A stretch of 64,000 nt of DNA, from the NCBI GenBank assembly GCA_902582355.1, contig CACHRR010000003.1, positions 1 to 64,000 on the forward strand. The letters are read 5' to 3'. The stretch comes from an uncultured SAR86 cluster bacterium. Lineage in GTDB: Bacteria > Pseudomonadota > Gammaproteobacteria > Magnimaribacterales > D2472. Positions 1 to 8,492 of the stretch are shown piece by piece (the stretch's first letter is position 1; each line of letters begins with the position of its first letter). A program made the translations under genes and the position numbers. The notes below the pieces were generated by a model. That model searched no databases. It was given only the letters and a program-made list of their open reading frames with translations, and was not told the DNA's origin.

Positions 1-31
1 ACCAGCCCTAATTTATCAAAAAAGGAAATAA
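1..31 (+). CDS. 3' end of an upstream gene, possibly nqrD (partial)
   Basis: One frame (starting at base 2) is open from the window edge and ends with TAA at 29-31, immediately before the nqrE start codon at 32. Only nine residues are visible (PALIYQKRK), too few to identify a family. In Na+-NQR operons nqrD normally lies directly upstream of nqrE, so nqrD is the expected identity by context alone. The segment also holds the AGGA-type ribosome binding site for nqrE. Confidence 0.3.
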   Translation, partial: PALIYQKRK

Positions 32-642
32 ATGTTTGAACATTATTTAAATATTTTTATTACGACAGTTTTTATCGAAAATATAGCTTTATCTTTGTTT
101 TTAGGGATGTGTACATTTATTGCGATCTCAAAAAAATTGATGCTGCCTTTGGTTTAGGAATTGCAGTTATAGTCGTTTGTTTGATAACGGTACCTTTAAA
201 TAATTTAATTTATAACTATATATTAAGAGAAGACGCATTAACTTGGATTGGTCTCGAAGGAACCAATTTAGAGTTTGTTGAATTAATAAGTTATATTGGT
301 GTTATCGCTGCAAGTGTTCAGATACTTGAAATGTTTTTAGATAAGTTTGTACCGGCTTTATATAATGCACTTGGGCAATTTCTTCCACTAATAACAGTAA
401 ATTGTGCAATATTAGGAGCCTCATTGTTTATGGTAGAAAAGGATCTTTTGTTTGGTGAAAGCATCGTTTATGGTTTTGGTGCTGGTTTCGGATGGGCTCT
501 AGCAATAGTTGTTTTGGCTGGTATCAGAGAAAAGTTAAAATATTCAGATATTCCAGATGGATTAAAAGGTCTTGGTATGACTTTTATTATTGTTGGTTTA
601 ATGAGTTTTGGTTTTATGTCATTTGGAGGAATTTCACTTTAA
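32..642 (+). CDS. nqrE: Na+-translocating NADH:quinone reductase subunit E, with apparent frameshift
   Basis: NqrE is a six-helix inner-membrane subunit of the Na+ pump that, with NqrD, holds an iron centre. From ATG 32 the frame reads a typical NqrE start (MFEHYLNIF..., [16 protein letters not shown]) but stops at TAG 155-157 after 41 codons. The rest of the protein ([45 protein letters not shown]) continues in the frame that is one base behind. The switch falls at a run of seven A (130-136); an eighth A would restore one continuous protein of about 203 residues, the normal family length. The 3' part is intact, so either the sequence has lost a base here, or the gene is mutated, or ribosomes slip -1 on the A AAA AAA heptamer. 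It is followed one base later by nqrF. Confidence 0.85.
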
Positions 643-643
643 T

Positions 644-1870
644 ATGAATATTGATTTAATACTGGGTGTTACTGCGTTTAGCGGAATAATTCTGATATTA
701 GTTCTTGTTATTATTTTTGCAAGGTCAAAATTAGTTTCTTCTGGGAATGTTTCTATCGAGATCAATGGAGATGCCACTAATCCAATTATTGTTCCTGCAG
801 GTTCTAAACTCCTTCAAACCCTTGCTGATAATAATATATTTTTAGCATCTGCTTGTGGTGGAGGTGGCACTTGTAGTCAATGTAAATGTCAAGTTTATGA
901 AGGCGGTGGGTCGATATTGGCTGCAGAAGAATCTCACTTTAATTCAACTCAACAAAAAGATGGCTGGAGACTATCTTGTCAAGTACCTGTTAAAAATGAT
1001 CTAAAGATTAGTGTTCCTGATGACGTATTTGGCGTTAAAGAATGGGAATGTGAAGTAATCTCAAATGAAAATGTTGCAACGTTTATAAAGGAGCTTGTTC
1101 TAAAGTTGCCTGAAGGAGAAAATGTAGATTTCAAGGCAGGTGGCTATGTTCAGTTAGAAGCTCCTGCATATAGTATTGATTATAAAGATTTTGACATTGA
1201 CAAAGAATATCATGAAGATTGGGACAGATTTAATATCTGGGAAAATAAATCTTCTACAAATGAACCTGTTATAAGAGCATACTCTATGGCAAATTATCCT
1301 GAAGAAAAAGGCATAATTAAATTTAACATAAGAATTGCATCTCCACCTCCTGGACAAGATGTACCACCTGGTTTGATGTCATCATGGACATTTGGGTTGA
1401 AACCTGGAGATAAAGTAAAGGTTTTTGGTCCTTTTGGTGAATTCTTTGCTAAGGAGACTGATGCTGAAATGGTATTTGTTGGAGGAGGAGCAGGAATGGC
1501 TCCAATGAGATCTCATATATTTGATCAATTACTCAGAATTAACACAAACAGAAAAATTACCTTTTGGTATGGTGCTAGAAGCTTAAAAGAAATGTTCTAT
1601 GTAAATGAATTTAATGATTTAGCAAAAAAATATGATAATTTTGAATGGCATGTTGCACTATCAGATCCTCTACCTGAGGATGACTGGAATGGTAAAACTG
1701 GTTTTATACATAATGTACTTTATGAAAATTATCTAAAACAGCATGATGCTCCAGAAGATTGTGAATATTACATGTGTGGCCCACCAATGATGAATAAAGC
1801 ATGTATCGATATGCTTATTAATTTAGGCGTAGAGCCAGAAAATATTGCATTAGATGACTTTGGTGGCTAA
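644..1870 (+). CDS. nqrF: Na+-NQR subunit F (NADH dehydrogenase, 2Fe-2S and FAD)
   Basis: NqrF takes electrons from NADH onto FAD and a 2Fe-2S cluster and feeds the Na+ pump; it faces the cytoplasm. The 408-residue protein (family about 407) has an N-terminal membrane helix (about 5-26), a ferredoxin domain with C71-x5-C77-x2-C80 and C112, an FAD site RAYSMANYP, an NADH-binding GGGAGMAP and CGPPMMN, and the invariant C-terminal DDFGG. I chose ATG 644, which lies just after the nqrE stop (640-642); GGAGG at 625-629 inside nqrE can serve as ribosome binding site. A longer in-frame start would place an extra leader before the membrane helix and is unlikely. Confidence 0.96.
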   Translation: MNIDLILGVTAFSGIILILVLVIIFARSKLVSSGNVSIEINGDATNPIIVPAGSKLLQTLADNNIFLASACGGGGTCSQCKCQVYEGGGSILAAEESHFNSTQQKDGWRLSCQVPVKNDLKISVPDDVFGVKEWECEVISNENVATFIKELVLKLPEGENVDFKAGGYVQLEAPAYSIDYKDFDIDKEYHEDWDRFNIWENKSSTNEPVIRAYSMANYPEEKGIIKFNIRIASPPPGQDVPPGLMSSWTFGLKPGDKVKVFGPFGEFFAKETDAEMVFVGGGAGMAPMRSHIFDQLLRINTNRKITFWYGARSLKEMFYVNEFNDLAKKYDNFEWHVALSDPLPEDDWNGKTGFIHNVLYENYLKQHDAPEDCEYYMCGPPMMNKACIDMLINLGVEPENIALDDFGG

Positions 1871-1882
1871 TTAAAACGAACT

Positions 1883-2875
1883 GTGTCAAGATTTTTTCTT
1901 TCTAAAATAATAGCTTTATTAGCTGGCTTAGTTTTAACATTAGTAGCTTATAACCACAATCAAAATTCTGTATATGTAATATCTGGTAATGCATATGGTA
2001 CATCATGGTCAATTTCTTCTTCAGAATATATTGCTGACAATCACAATGAAAAGATTAGACAAATTATTAAAGATATTGACTATATAGCATCAAACTATAA
2101 ATCCGAATCTGAAATATCACAGATTAATATGAATTACTCCCAATATCAGTCTATTTCAAAAGACTTATTTAAAATATTAAAAGTAGCTAAAGAGGTAGAA
2201 AATTTATCAAATGGTTACTACAACATTATGCTTGGTAAGATCTCAAGTAGCCTTGGTTTTGCACCTGATTTTGGCAAAAACACATTACAGGAAATTGCTA
2301 CATCATATGATCTTGATGAAAAAAATAATTCTTTAATTAGATATTCTAAAAACTGGTTCGATTTATCATCAATTGCTAAAGGATATGCTGTTCAAAAAGT
2401 ACATAACTATTTATCAAAAAATAATCTAAATAATCATCTAATAGACATTGGCGGTGAAATAATTATTAGTGGATCAAAAAAGGGTAAACCATGGAATATT
2501 GGTATTCAAAATCCATTATCTAAAATTGAAAGCTCAACAATTACAATCAATAACGGAAAGTATGAATTTCTTGCAATTGCCTCATCAGGTGAATATAGAA
2601 ATTTTATATATGACAATAGTGGTAATAAAATTACACATACTATAAATCCAAAAACTTTAACTTCTATTAATAATGATGTCTTATCTGTGACTGTAATTAG
2701 TGAAACCTCAGCAACTTATGCTGATGCATTTGCAACAGCATTTAATGCTATGGGGGTTGATAATGCAATGAAAGTCTCTAATGAAAATAATATTTCAACT
2801 ATGATAATTTATAGAGATAAAAATAATGTTAATACTATATATTCTGATAAATGGTATGATCTATTTTATGAGTGA
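1883..2875 (+). CDS. apbE: FAD:protein FMN transferase ApbE
   Basis: ApbE covalently attaches FMN to threonines of NqrB and NqrC, which fits its place 12 bases after nqrF. The 330-residue protein starts with GTG, has an N-terminal hydrophobic segment (about 5-23) without a lipobox cysteine, so it is probably anchored or exported to the periplasm. Family motifs seen are GNAYGTSWSI near 36-45, DLSSIAKGYAV, LIDIGGEI, ASSGEYRNF followed by HTINPKT, and the Mg/FAD-binding TYADAFATAFNAMG. Length is normal for the family. Its end overlaps the start of nqrM by eight bases, which suggests translational coupling. Confidence 0.93.
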   Translation: MSRFFLSKIIALLAGLVLTLVAYNHNQNSVYVISGNAYGTSWSISSSEYIADNHNEKIRQIIKDIDYIASNYKSESEISQINMNYSQYQSISKDLFKILKVAKEVENLSNGYYNIMLGKISSSLGFAPDFGKNTLQEIATSYDLDEKNNSLIRYSKNWFDLSSIAKGYAVQKVHNYLSKNNLNNHLIDIGGEIIISGSKKGKPWNIGIQNPLSKIESSTITINNGKYEFLAIASSGEYRNFIYDNSGNKITHTINPKTLTSINNDVLSVTVISETSATYADAFATAFNAMGVDNAMKVSNENNISTMIIYRDKNNVNTIYSDKWYDLFYE

Positions 2876-3044
2876 ACTAATACTATCATTTCTATTAATT
2901 GGTTTTGCTTTCACATGTTTGGCAATTGGTTTGATTTTTAAAAATCAACCTATTAAAGGTTCATGTGGAGGTATTGCTAATCTCGATAATGTATCAAAGT
3001 GTGAGATTTGTGGGAGATCTGATCCACAAAATTGCAAAGAATAG
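2868..3044 (+). CDS. nqrM: NqrM, Na+-NQR maturation protein (DUF539)
   Basis: NqrM is a small membrane protein needed to mature the NQR complex, thought to deliver iron to the NqrD/NqrE centre. I chose ATG 2868, overlapping the apbE stop by eight bases; this gives 58 residues. The protein is a single N-terminal membrane helix (about 3-24) followed by a Cys-rich tail: GSCGG with C33, then C45-x2-C48 and C56. This helix plus SCGG arrangement is the DUF539 signature, and the position after apbE is the usual one. It is a little shorter than the typical 65-80 residues, missing mainly a basic C-terminus. Confidence 0.9.
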   Translation: MSELILSFLLIGFAFTCLAIGLIFKNQPIKGSCGGIANLDNVSKCEICGRSDPQNCKE

Positions 3045-3058
3045 ATAGTATTTTCATA

Positions 3059-4270
3059 ATGTTAAAAGGTCATTGTGATGATAAATTTTCTGACCTTATG
3101 TTTATTCTTGATAAACAACTAAAATCAAATTACGAGTTAGGCGCTTCTGTTGCTGTTGAATTAGATGGTAAAGAAGTTGTGAACTTGTATGGAGGTTTTA
3201 AAGATGACACTAAAACTTCTGAATGGGATCAACATACTTTAGTAAATGTTTTTTCTGTAACAAAGGCCGTCTCAGGTATTTGTATTAGTAAATTAATCGA
3301 TAATGACAAACTTGATGTTAATGAGAAAGTAAGTTTTTATTGGCCTGAATATGGATGTAATGGAAAAGAGAATACTAAGGTAATTGACTTACTTACTCAT
3401 AGAGCAGGTATGTTTGGGTTTCAGGACGGAATACCTAAAACTTCGTGGAATGATTGGGATACATATGTTAAAGCTCTTGAAAAACAAAGGCCATATAGAG
3501 AACCAGGCTCATCTCAAGGTTATCATGCTGTAACTTTTGCATGGCTAATTGGTGAGTTATTTAAAAGGGTTGAAGGCCGAACTATTGGTAACTTTTTTAG
3601 AGATGAGATTGCAAAACCATTTAATATTGACTTTCATATTGGACTTAATGATGATCAAATCAAAAGATGTGCATCAATAAGTTCTTTTGATAGACTTGAT
3701 TCAATAAAACCTCCTATAGATTTTATAAAATTTATTCCTAATTTTTTATTAAATAAGCAATTAAAAAATTTAAAAAATTCTTTTAAATCACAGGACTTTC
3801 TAGAAGCTTTTATGCCTGAACCTTTTACCAATAATGGACCAAATTCTTATGATTATAGAACAGCTGAACTTCCTGCAGGAAATGGTCATGGAACAGCCTC
3901 AGGTCTGGCAAAACTATTTGGCATACTAGCTACAGGATGTAAAAGAAATAATTTAACTTTGTTAAAGAATAAAACTTTAGATAAGGCAATAGAAGTTCAT
4001 TCTAGTGGTCCTGACACTGTGCTTTTTGGTGTTAAATTAAATTTTGGTTACTGTTTTATGTTAGAAGGCAACAAAAATTCAAATATAAATTTCGCTCCTA
4101 TTTTTTATAAAGGTACTTTTGGTCATGCAGGTATAGGTGGCTCTGTTGCATTTGGAGATAGAATAAATAGACTTTCATATAGTTTTGTATGCAATAAACA
4201 ACATGGATCTAAGGATTTATATAAAACATCTAATATGCTAACAAAGGCATTATATGACTCAATAAACTAA
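3059..4270 (+). CDS. Serine hydrolase of the beta-lactamase (class C / EstB-like) family
   Basis: A 403-residue penicillin-binding-protein-fold hydrolase (PF00144). S66-V-T-K69 is the catalytic Ser-x-x-Lys motif, Y155 in GYHAVTF is the probable Tyr general base, and HAGIGG near 355 takes the place of the third (KTG) box. There is no signal peptide, so it is probably cytoplasmic and more likely an esterase or lactone hydrolase than a drug-resistance beta-lactamase. I chose ATG 3059 rather than a TTG inside nqrM. It follows nqrM by 14 bases and may be co-transcribed, but nothing links it to the Na+ pump. Substrate unknown. The stop codon shares bases with that of convergent aceA. Confidence 0.85.
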   Translation: MLKGHCDDKFSDLMFILDKQLKSNYELGASVAVELDGKEVVNLYGGFKDDTKTSEWDQHTLVNVFSVTKAVSGICISKLIDNDKLDVNEKVSFYWPEYGCNGKENTKVIDLLTHRAGMFGFQDGIPKTSWNDWDTYVKALEKQRPYREPGSSQGYHAVTFAWLIGELFKRVEGRTIGNFFRDEIAKPFNIDFHIGLNDDQIKRCASISSFDRLDSIKPPIDFIKFIPNFLLNKQLKNLKNSFKSQDFLEAFMPEPFTNNGPNSYDYRTAELPAGNGHGTASGLAKLFGILATGCKRNNLTLLKNKTLDKAIEVHSSGPDTVLFGVKLNFGYCFMLEGNKNSNINFAPIFYKGTFGHAGIGGSVAFGDRINRLSYSFVCNKQHGSKDLYKTSNMLTKALYDSIN

Positions 4271-5847
4271 AATTGATTCATTGTGTTGTCTTTACCTGCT
4301 GCCTTTAATGCAGCATCTCCAGCAAAATATTCTTTATGATCATCTCCCATATCAGATCCTGACATATTTTGATGTTTCACGCATGCAATCCCTTGACGAA
4401 TTTCCTTTCTTTGAACATTTACAACATAGCCCAACATGCCTTCAGTTCCAAAATATTCTTTTGCTAGATTATCAGTAGATAGTGCAGCAGTATGGTAAGT
4501 AGGCAATGTAATAAGATGATGAAAAATACCAGCTTCTTTAGATGCATCAGCTTGAAATGTTCTTATTTTATTATCAGCCATTATTGCTAAATCAGTTTCA
4601 TCATATTTTTCATTCATTAAGTCTTCTCTTTCATAACTTGAAATGTCATCACCATTTTCTGACATTTCATCAAATACTTGTTGTCTAAAATTAAGTGTCC
4701 AATTAAAGGAAGGGCTATTGTTATAAACAAGCTTTGCATTTGGAATAACCTTTTTGATTTCTTTCATCATTGCTGAGATTTGACCAATATGTGGTTTTTC
4801 TGTTTCTATCCAAATTAAATCAGCACCATTTTGTAGACTTGTAATTGAATCTAATATGCATCTCTCTTCTCCGGTACCTTTTCTGAATTGATACAAATTT
4901 GAAGGAAGCCTTTTAGGTTTTACTATTTTACCTTTTCTGTTAATCATGACATCGCCATGTTTCATATTACTTTCATTTACTTCATCAACATCTAAAAAAG
5001 AATTATATTTATCTCCAAGATCTCCTTCCTGATTAGTTATTGCAAGTCTTGCAGTTAATCCTGCACCTAAAGAATCAGTTCTAGCAACTATAATTCCGTC
5101 ATCAACGCCCAGTTCTAAAAATGCATATCTTACTGCATTTATCTTTGCTAAAAACTCAGCATGTGGAACAGTAACTTTTCCATCTTGATGACCACATTGT
5201 TTTTCATCAGATACTTGATTTTCAATTTGTATTGCGCAAGCACCTGCTTCAATCATTTGTTTAGCCATTAAATAAGTTGCTTCTTCATTTCCAAAACCCG
5301 CATCTATATCTGCAATAATAGGCACAATATGAGTTTCAAAATTATTTATTTTTTCTTGTATCTTTAATTTGTTTTCCTCTGGTGCATTATCTAAATCTCT
5401 AAACAAGCCTCCTAGTTCTCTTGCATCAGCTTGTTTTAAAAATGTGTATAGCTCATTAATTAAACTAGCTACGGAGGTTTTTTCATGCATCGATTGATCA
5501 GGTAATGGACCGAATTGTGATCTCAACGCAGCAATCATCCAACCAGATAAATATAAATATTTTCTTTTGTTTGTTCCAAAATGTTTTTTTATTGAAATTA
5601 GCTTTTGTTGACCGATGAATCCATGCCAACATCCTAATGATTGTGTATATGCAGATTTATCATTATCGTAATTCTCCATATCTTTTCTCATAACTGAAGC
5701 AGTATATTTAGCAATATCTAACCCAGTTTTAAAATTATTTTGCAACCTCATTCGAGCAACATAATTTGGATTAATTGAATCCCAATTTGATGAACTCATT
5801 TCAGATATTGAAGAAGCTTCTTCAACAAATTTATTATATTTAGACAT
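4267..5847 (-). CDS. aceA: Isocitrate lyase
   Basis: Cleaves isocitrate to glyoxylate and succinate, the first step of the glyoxylate shunt used for growth on acetate and fatty acids. The 526-residue length and the active-site loop KQCGH (216-220, catalytic C218) match the longer Pseudomonas-type isocitrate lyases rather than the 434-residue E. coli form. IIADIDAGFGNEEAT (about 177-191) supplies Mg-binding acidic residues. A GAGGGG ribosome binding site lies about eight bases before the ATG. Upstream, a TTGACA-like hexamer is present but no convincing -10. No malate synthase or AceK gene is in the window. Confidence 0.96.
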   Translation of the reverse strand: MSKYNKFVEEASSISEMSSSNWDSINPNYVARMRLQNNFKTGLDIAKYTASVMRKDMENYDNDKSAYTQSLGCWHGFIGQQKLISIKKHFGTNKRKYLYLSGWMIAALRSQFGPLPDQSMHEKTSVASLINELYTFLKQADARELGGLFRDLDNAPEENKLKIQEKINNFETHIVPIIADIDAGFGNEEATYLMAKQMIEAGACAIQIENQVSDEKQCGHQDGKVTVPHAEFLAKINAVRYAFLELGVDDGIIVARTDSLGAGLTARLAITNQEGDLGDKYNSFLDVDEVNESNMKHGDVMINRKGKIVKPKRLPSNLYQFRKGTGEERCILDSITSLQNGADLIWIETEKPHIGQISAMMKEIKKVIPNAKLVYNNSPSFNWTLNFRQQVFDEMSENGDDISSYEREDLMNEKYDETDLAIMADNKIRTFQADASKEAGIFHHLITLPTYHTAALSTDNLAKEYFGTEGMLGYVVNVQRKEIRQGIACVKHQNMSGSDMGDDHKEYFAGDAALKAAGKDNTMNQF

Positions 5848-5960
5848 AAAATATTCCCCTCTTTGTAGTGAAGTTAATAATACAATGGTAATTATGTCAA
5901 TACTTAGAATTAATGCTTTAAAAACTTGATTTTCTTGGTAGTTTTACTACAAAAAACGCT

Positions 5961-7307
5961 TTATAGCTTTTCAGATAAGCCTATATATGTTTTAGGCGAT
6001 AATTTAATTAATTTATTTTTTGCTTTAATGGAAATATTCAAGGACTTTACAAAATTAATATAAGATTTTTTATCAAGCTTTTTCCCCCTAGATAATTTTT
6101 TAAGTTGTTCATATGCATCATCAATTCCTTCATACCTCATTACCGTTTGAACAGCCTCTGTTAAGACTTCCCAATTATTGTCTAGCTCATATTCTATAAA
6201 TTGTTTATTAGGTGATATTTTATTTAAGCCATTAAATAATGAATTTATACCAACTTTTGTGTAACCAAAAGAGATTCCAATATTTCTTAAAACAGTACTA
6301 TCTGATAAATCTCTCTGAAGTCTTGATTTAGTTAATTTTGATGCAAAATAATTGTTTAAAGCATTTGATAAACCAAAATTTCCTTCAGCATTTTCAAAAT
6401 CAATTGGATTTACTTTATGAGGCATTGTTGATGAACCAACCTCATCCGGATTTAATTTAAGTTTAAAAATATCATTAGATATATACATCCAAGAATCAAT
6501 AGAAAGATCTAGACAAATATTATTTATTCTAGTAATTGTTTGAAGTAATTCAGCAATCCAATCATGTGGTTCAATTTGCGTTGTGATCGGATTTTGTTTA
6601 ATTTTAAATGTTTTTATAAATTTTTTTGTAGCTGATTCCCAATTAATCCTATCTGTAGCAATATTAAGCGCATGATAATTTCCAATTGCACCACTAAATT
6701 TTGCGAGAGGAGTTATTAAGTTTAATTTCGAAATTTCATTTTTTATCCTTAAAGAAAAAACTTTAATTTCTTTTCCTAAAGTTGTTGGAGACGCTGCTTG
6801 TCCATGAGTTCTCGATAACAGAGAGATTTTTTTCCATTTTACAGATAATTTATTTAACAAAGAATTAAGATTTTTAATATCTTTGAGATACTGCTTTAAC
6901 CCATCATTAATTATAATTGCATAGGATAATGAATTAACATCTTCACTCGTAAGACCAAAATGAATTAAATATATATAATTTTTTAAAATTCTATCTTTTT
7001 TAAAAAAATCTCTTATGAAATATTCGATGGCTTTTACATCATGATTTGTAGATTGCTCTATTTTTTTTATTTTAACTACGCTTTTATCATCAAATGATTC
7101 TCTAAATGATAAAATTTTCTTTTTTGATTGATTGCTTATTTTAGAAAAATATACAGGATATTTATCACATAAAAATAAAATCCAATTTATTTCAATTACA
7201 AATCTTGTTTTTATAAGATTATATTCAGAAAAGATATCGCTTTGATCTATCACTTTGAGCTTATACCTATTATCTAGCGGTGAGATATTATTATGATCAA
7301 ATTTCAT
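5961..7307 (-). CDS. purB: Adenylosuccinate lyase
   Basis: Acts twice in purine synthesis, releasing fumarate from SAICAR and from adenylosuccinate. The 448 residues include SRTHGQ with catalytic His168 and the fumarase/aspartase-superfamily signature GSSTMPHKVNPIDFEN (291-306), whose Ser293 lies in the mobile loop. TSEDVNSLS near 120-128 is also typical. It starts eight bases after mnmA and is surely in one operon with it. In E. coli hflD separates mnmA and purB; it is absent here. Confidence 0.97.
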   Translation of the reverse strand: MKFDHNNISPLDNRYKLKVIDQSDIFSEYNLIKTRFVIEINWILFLCDKYPVYFSKISNQSKKKILSFRESFDDKSVVKIKKIEQSTNHDVKAIEYFIRDFFKKDRILKNYIYLIHFGLTSEDVNSLSYAIIINDGLKQYLKDIKNLNSLLNKLSVKWKKISLLSRTHGQAASPTTLGKEIKVFSLRIKNEISKLNLITPLAKFSGAIGNYHALNIATDRINWESATKKFIKTFKIKQNPITTQIEPHDWIAELLQTITRINNICLDLSIDSWMYISNDIFKLKLNPDEVGSSTMPHKVNPIDFENAEGNFGLSNALNNYFASKLTKSRLQRDLSDSTVLRNIGISFGYTKVGINSLFNGLNKISPNKQFIEYELDNNWEVLTEAVQTVMRYEGIDDAYEQLKKLSRGKKLDKKSYINFVKSLNISIKAKNKLIKLSPKTYIGLSEKL

Positions 7308-7315
7308 GATTAGTA

Positions 7316-8401
7316 TTATGCGCTTTTAGTAATAATTCCTCCACCTAAACAAATATTTTTATTGTAAAAGACAGCAGATTGACCCTCAGCAACTGCTCTT
7401 ATTGGCTCTAAAAATTTAACATCATATATATTCTTTTTAATAGTTATTTCGCAATTAACTGGAGTATGTTGATGTCTAACCTGAACAGAACATTTTATTG
7501 GATATTTATAGTTATTCTCATTTATCCAAGATATTTTTTCACATTGTAAACTTTTTGCATAAAGAAGATCATTGTCTAAACCTTGGCATACATGTATTTC
7601 ATTTTTTTCTATATTTTTATCAAATACGTACCAAGGTAAATCTTCTTTACCTTTTACTCCTCCAATATTAAGGCCCTGTCTTTGACCTTTTGTATAGAGT
7701 GTAGCTCCATTATGCATTCCAACATTAACACCATATTCATCTAAAATAATACCTTTTTCTAAATTCATGAACCTGCTTAAAAAATTTTTCATATTTCTTT
7801 CACCAACAAAACAAATACCAACTGAATCTTTTTTTGATGAAACAGGTAGATTAATTTTTCTTGCAATGCTTCTAACATCATCTTTCAGAATATTTGATAA
7901 TGGAAATATACATTTTTTAAATTCTTGTTCGTTAACCTCGTGAAGAAAATATGTTTGATCTTTATTAAGGTCACTTGCTCTGCATAAGTATTTCTTTTTT
8001 TTATCATCAATAAGTGAAGCATAGTGTCCAGTAGCAATGAAATCAGCTCCTATATCAAAAGCGTAATTCAGAAATGATTTAAATTTTATCTCTCTATTGC
8101 AAAGAACATCTGGATTAGGAGTTCTTCCAAGTTTATGCTCATTTAAAAATTGCTCAAAAACTTTTTCCCAATATGTATCAGAAAAATTTGCTCTGTGGAG
8201 TGGAATATTTAACATATCACAAACTTTTGAGGCATCGGAAAAATCAATTTCAGATGTACAAACTTCTCCTGGCTCACTTTGCCAATTTTGCATAAATAGG
8301 CCTATTACTTTATAACCTTGTTCTTTGAGTAAATAAGCAGATACTGATGAATCAACTCCACCAGACATACCTACAACAACAGTATTATTTTTATTATTCA
8401 T
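7316..8401 (-). CDS. mnmA: tRNA-specific 2-thiouridylase MnmA
   Basis: Makes 2-thiouridine at wobble position 34 of Lys, Glu and Gln tRNAs, using sulfur relayed by the Tus proteins. The 361-residue protein shows the PP-loop GMSGGVDSSV (11-20), the first catalytic cysteine C101 in NPDVLCNRE, and the second C197 in SVGICFVGERN; the beta-barrel C-terminus has GQSAVFY. All key residues are present. It is divergent from icd across a 91-base gap and leads the purB operon. Confidence 0.97.
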   Translation of the reverse strand: MNNKNNTVVVGMSGGVDSSVSAYLLKEQGYKVIGLFMQNWQSEPGEVCTSEIDFSDASKVCDMLNIPLHRANFSDTYWEKVFEQFLNEHKLGRTPNPDVLCNREIKFKSFLNYAFDIGADFIATGHYASLIDDKKKKYLCRASDLNKDQTYFLHEVNEQEFKKCIFPLSNILKDDVRSIARKINLPVSSKKDSVGICFVGERNMKNFLSRFMNLEKGIILDEYGVNVGMHNGATLYTKGQRQGLNIGGVKGKEDLPWYVFDKNIEKNEIHVCQGLDNDLLYAKSLQCEKISWINENNYKYPIKCSVQVRHQHTPVNCEITIKKNIYDVKFLEPIRAVAEGQSAVFYNKNICLGGGIITKSA

Positions 8402-8416
8402 GTTAATTAAATACGT

Positions 8417-8444
8417 TCATTAATTAATAGATTAGGAGTATAAT
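8417..8444 (+). promoter_or_regulatory. Putative sigma-70 promoter of icd
   Basis: A perfect TATAAT (8439-8444) lies 48 bases before the icd ATG, with TTCATT (8417-8422) 16 bases upstream as a poor -35 match. It sits in the mnmA-icd divergent gap. AT-rich DNA gives such matches by chance, so this is tentative. Confidence 0.35.
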
Positions 8445-8492
8445 TACCAACGATTTTAACTGCAAACAAAGTTTTAAGAGAGTTAACATTCG

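Noticed and set aside
109-642. A GTG-started gene beginning at 109 as an independent protein
   Set aside because: Its first seven residues are out of frame with the NqrE family, while the upstream frame from 32 encodes the proper NqrE N-terminus. It is the second part of a shifted nqrE.
3059-4270. Class C beta-lactamase as antibiotic resistance gene
   Set aside because: There is no signal peptide and the YxN and KTG boxes are altered; an esterase-type serine hydrolase fits better.
5938-5950. GTAGT-TTT-ACTAC hairpin between purB and aceA as purB terminator
   Set aside because: The stem has only five pairs and on the leftward strand it is not followed by a T run.
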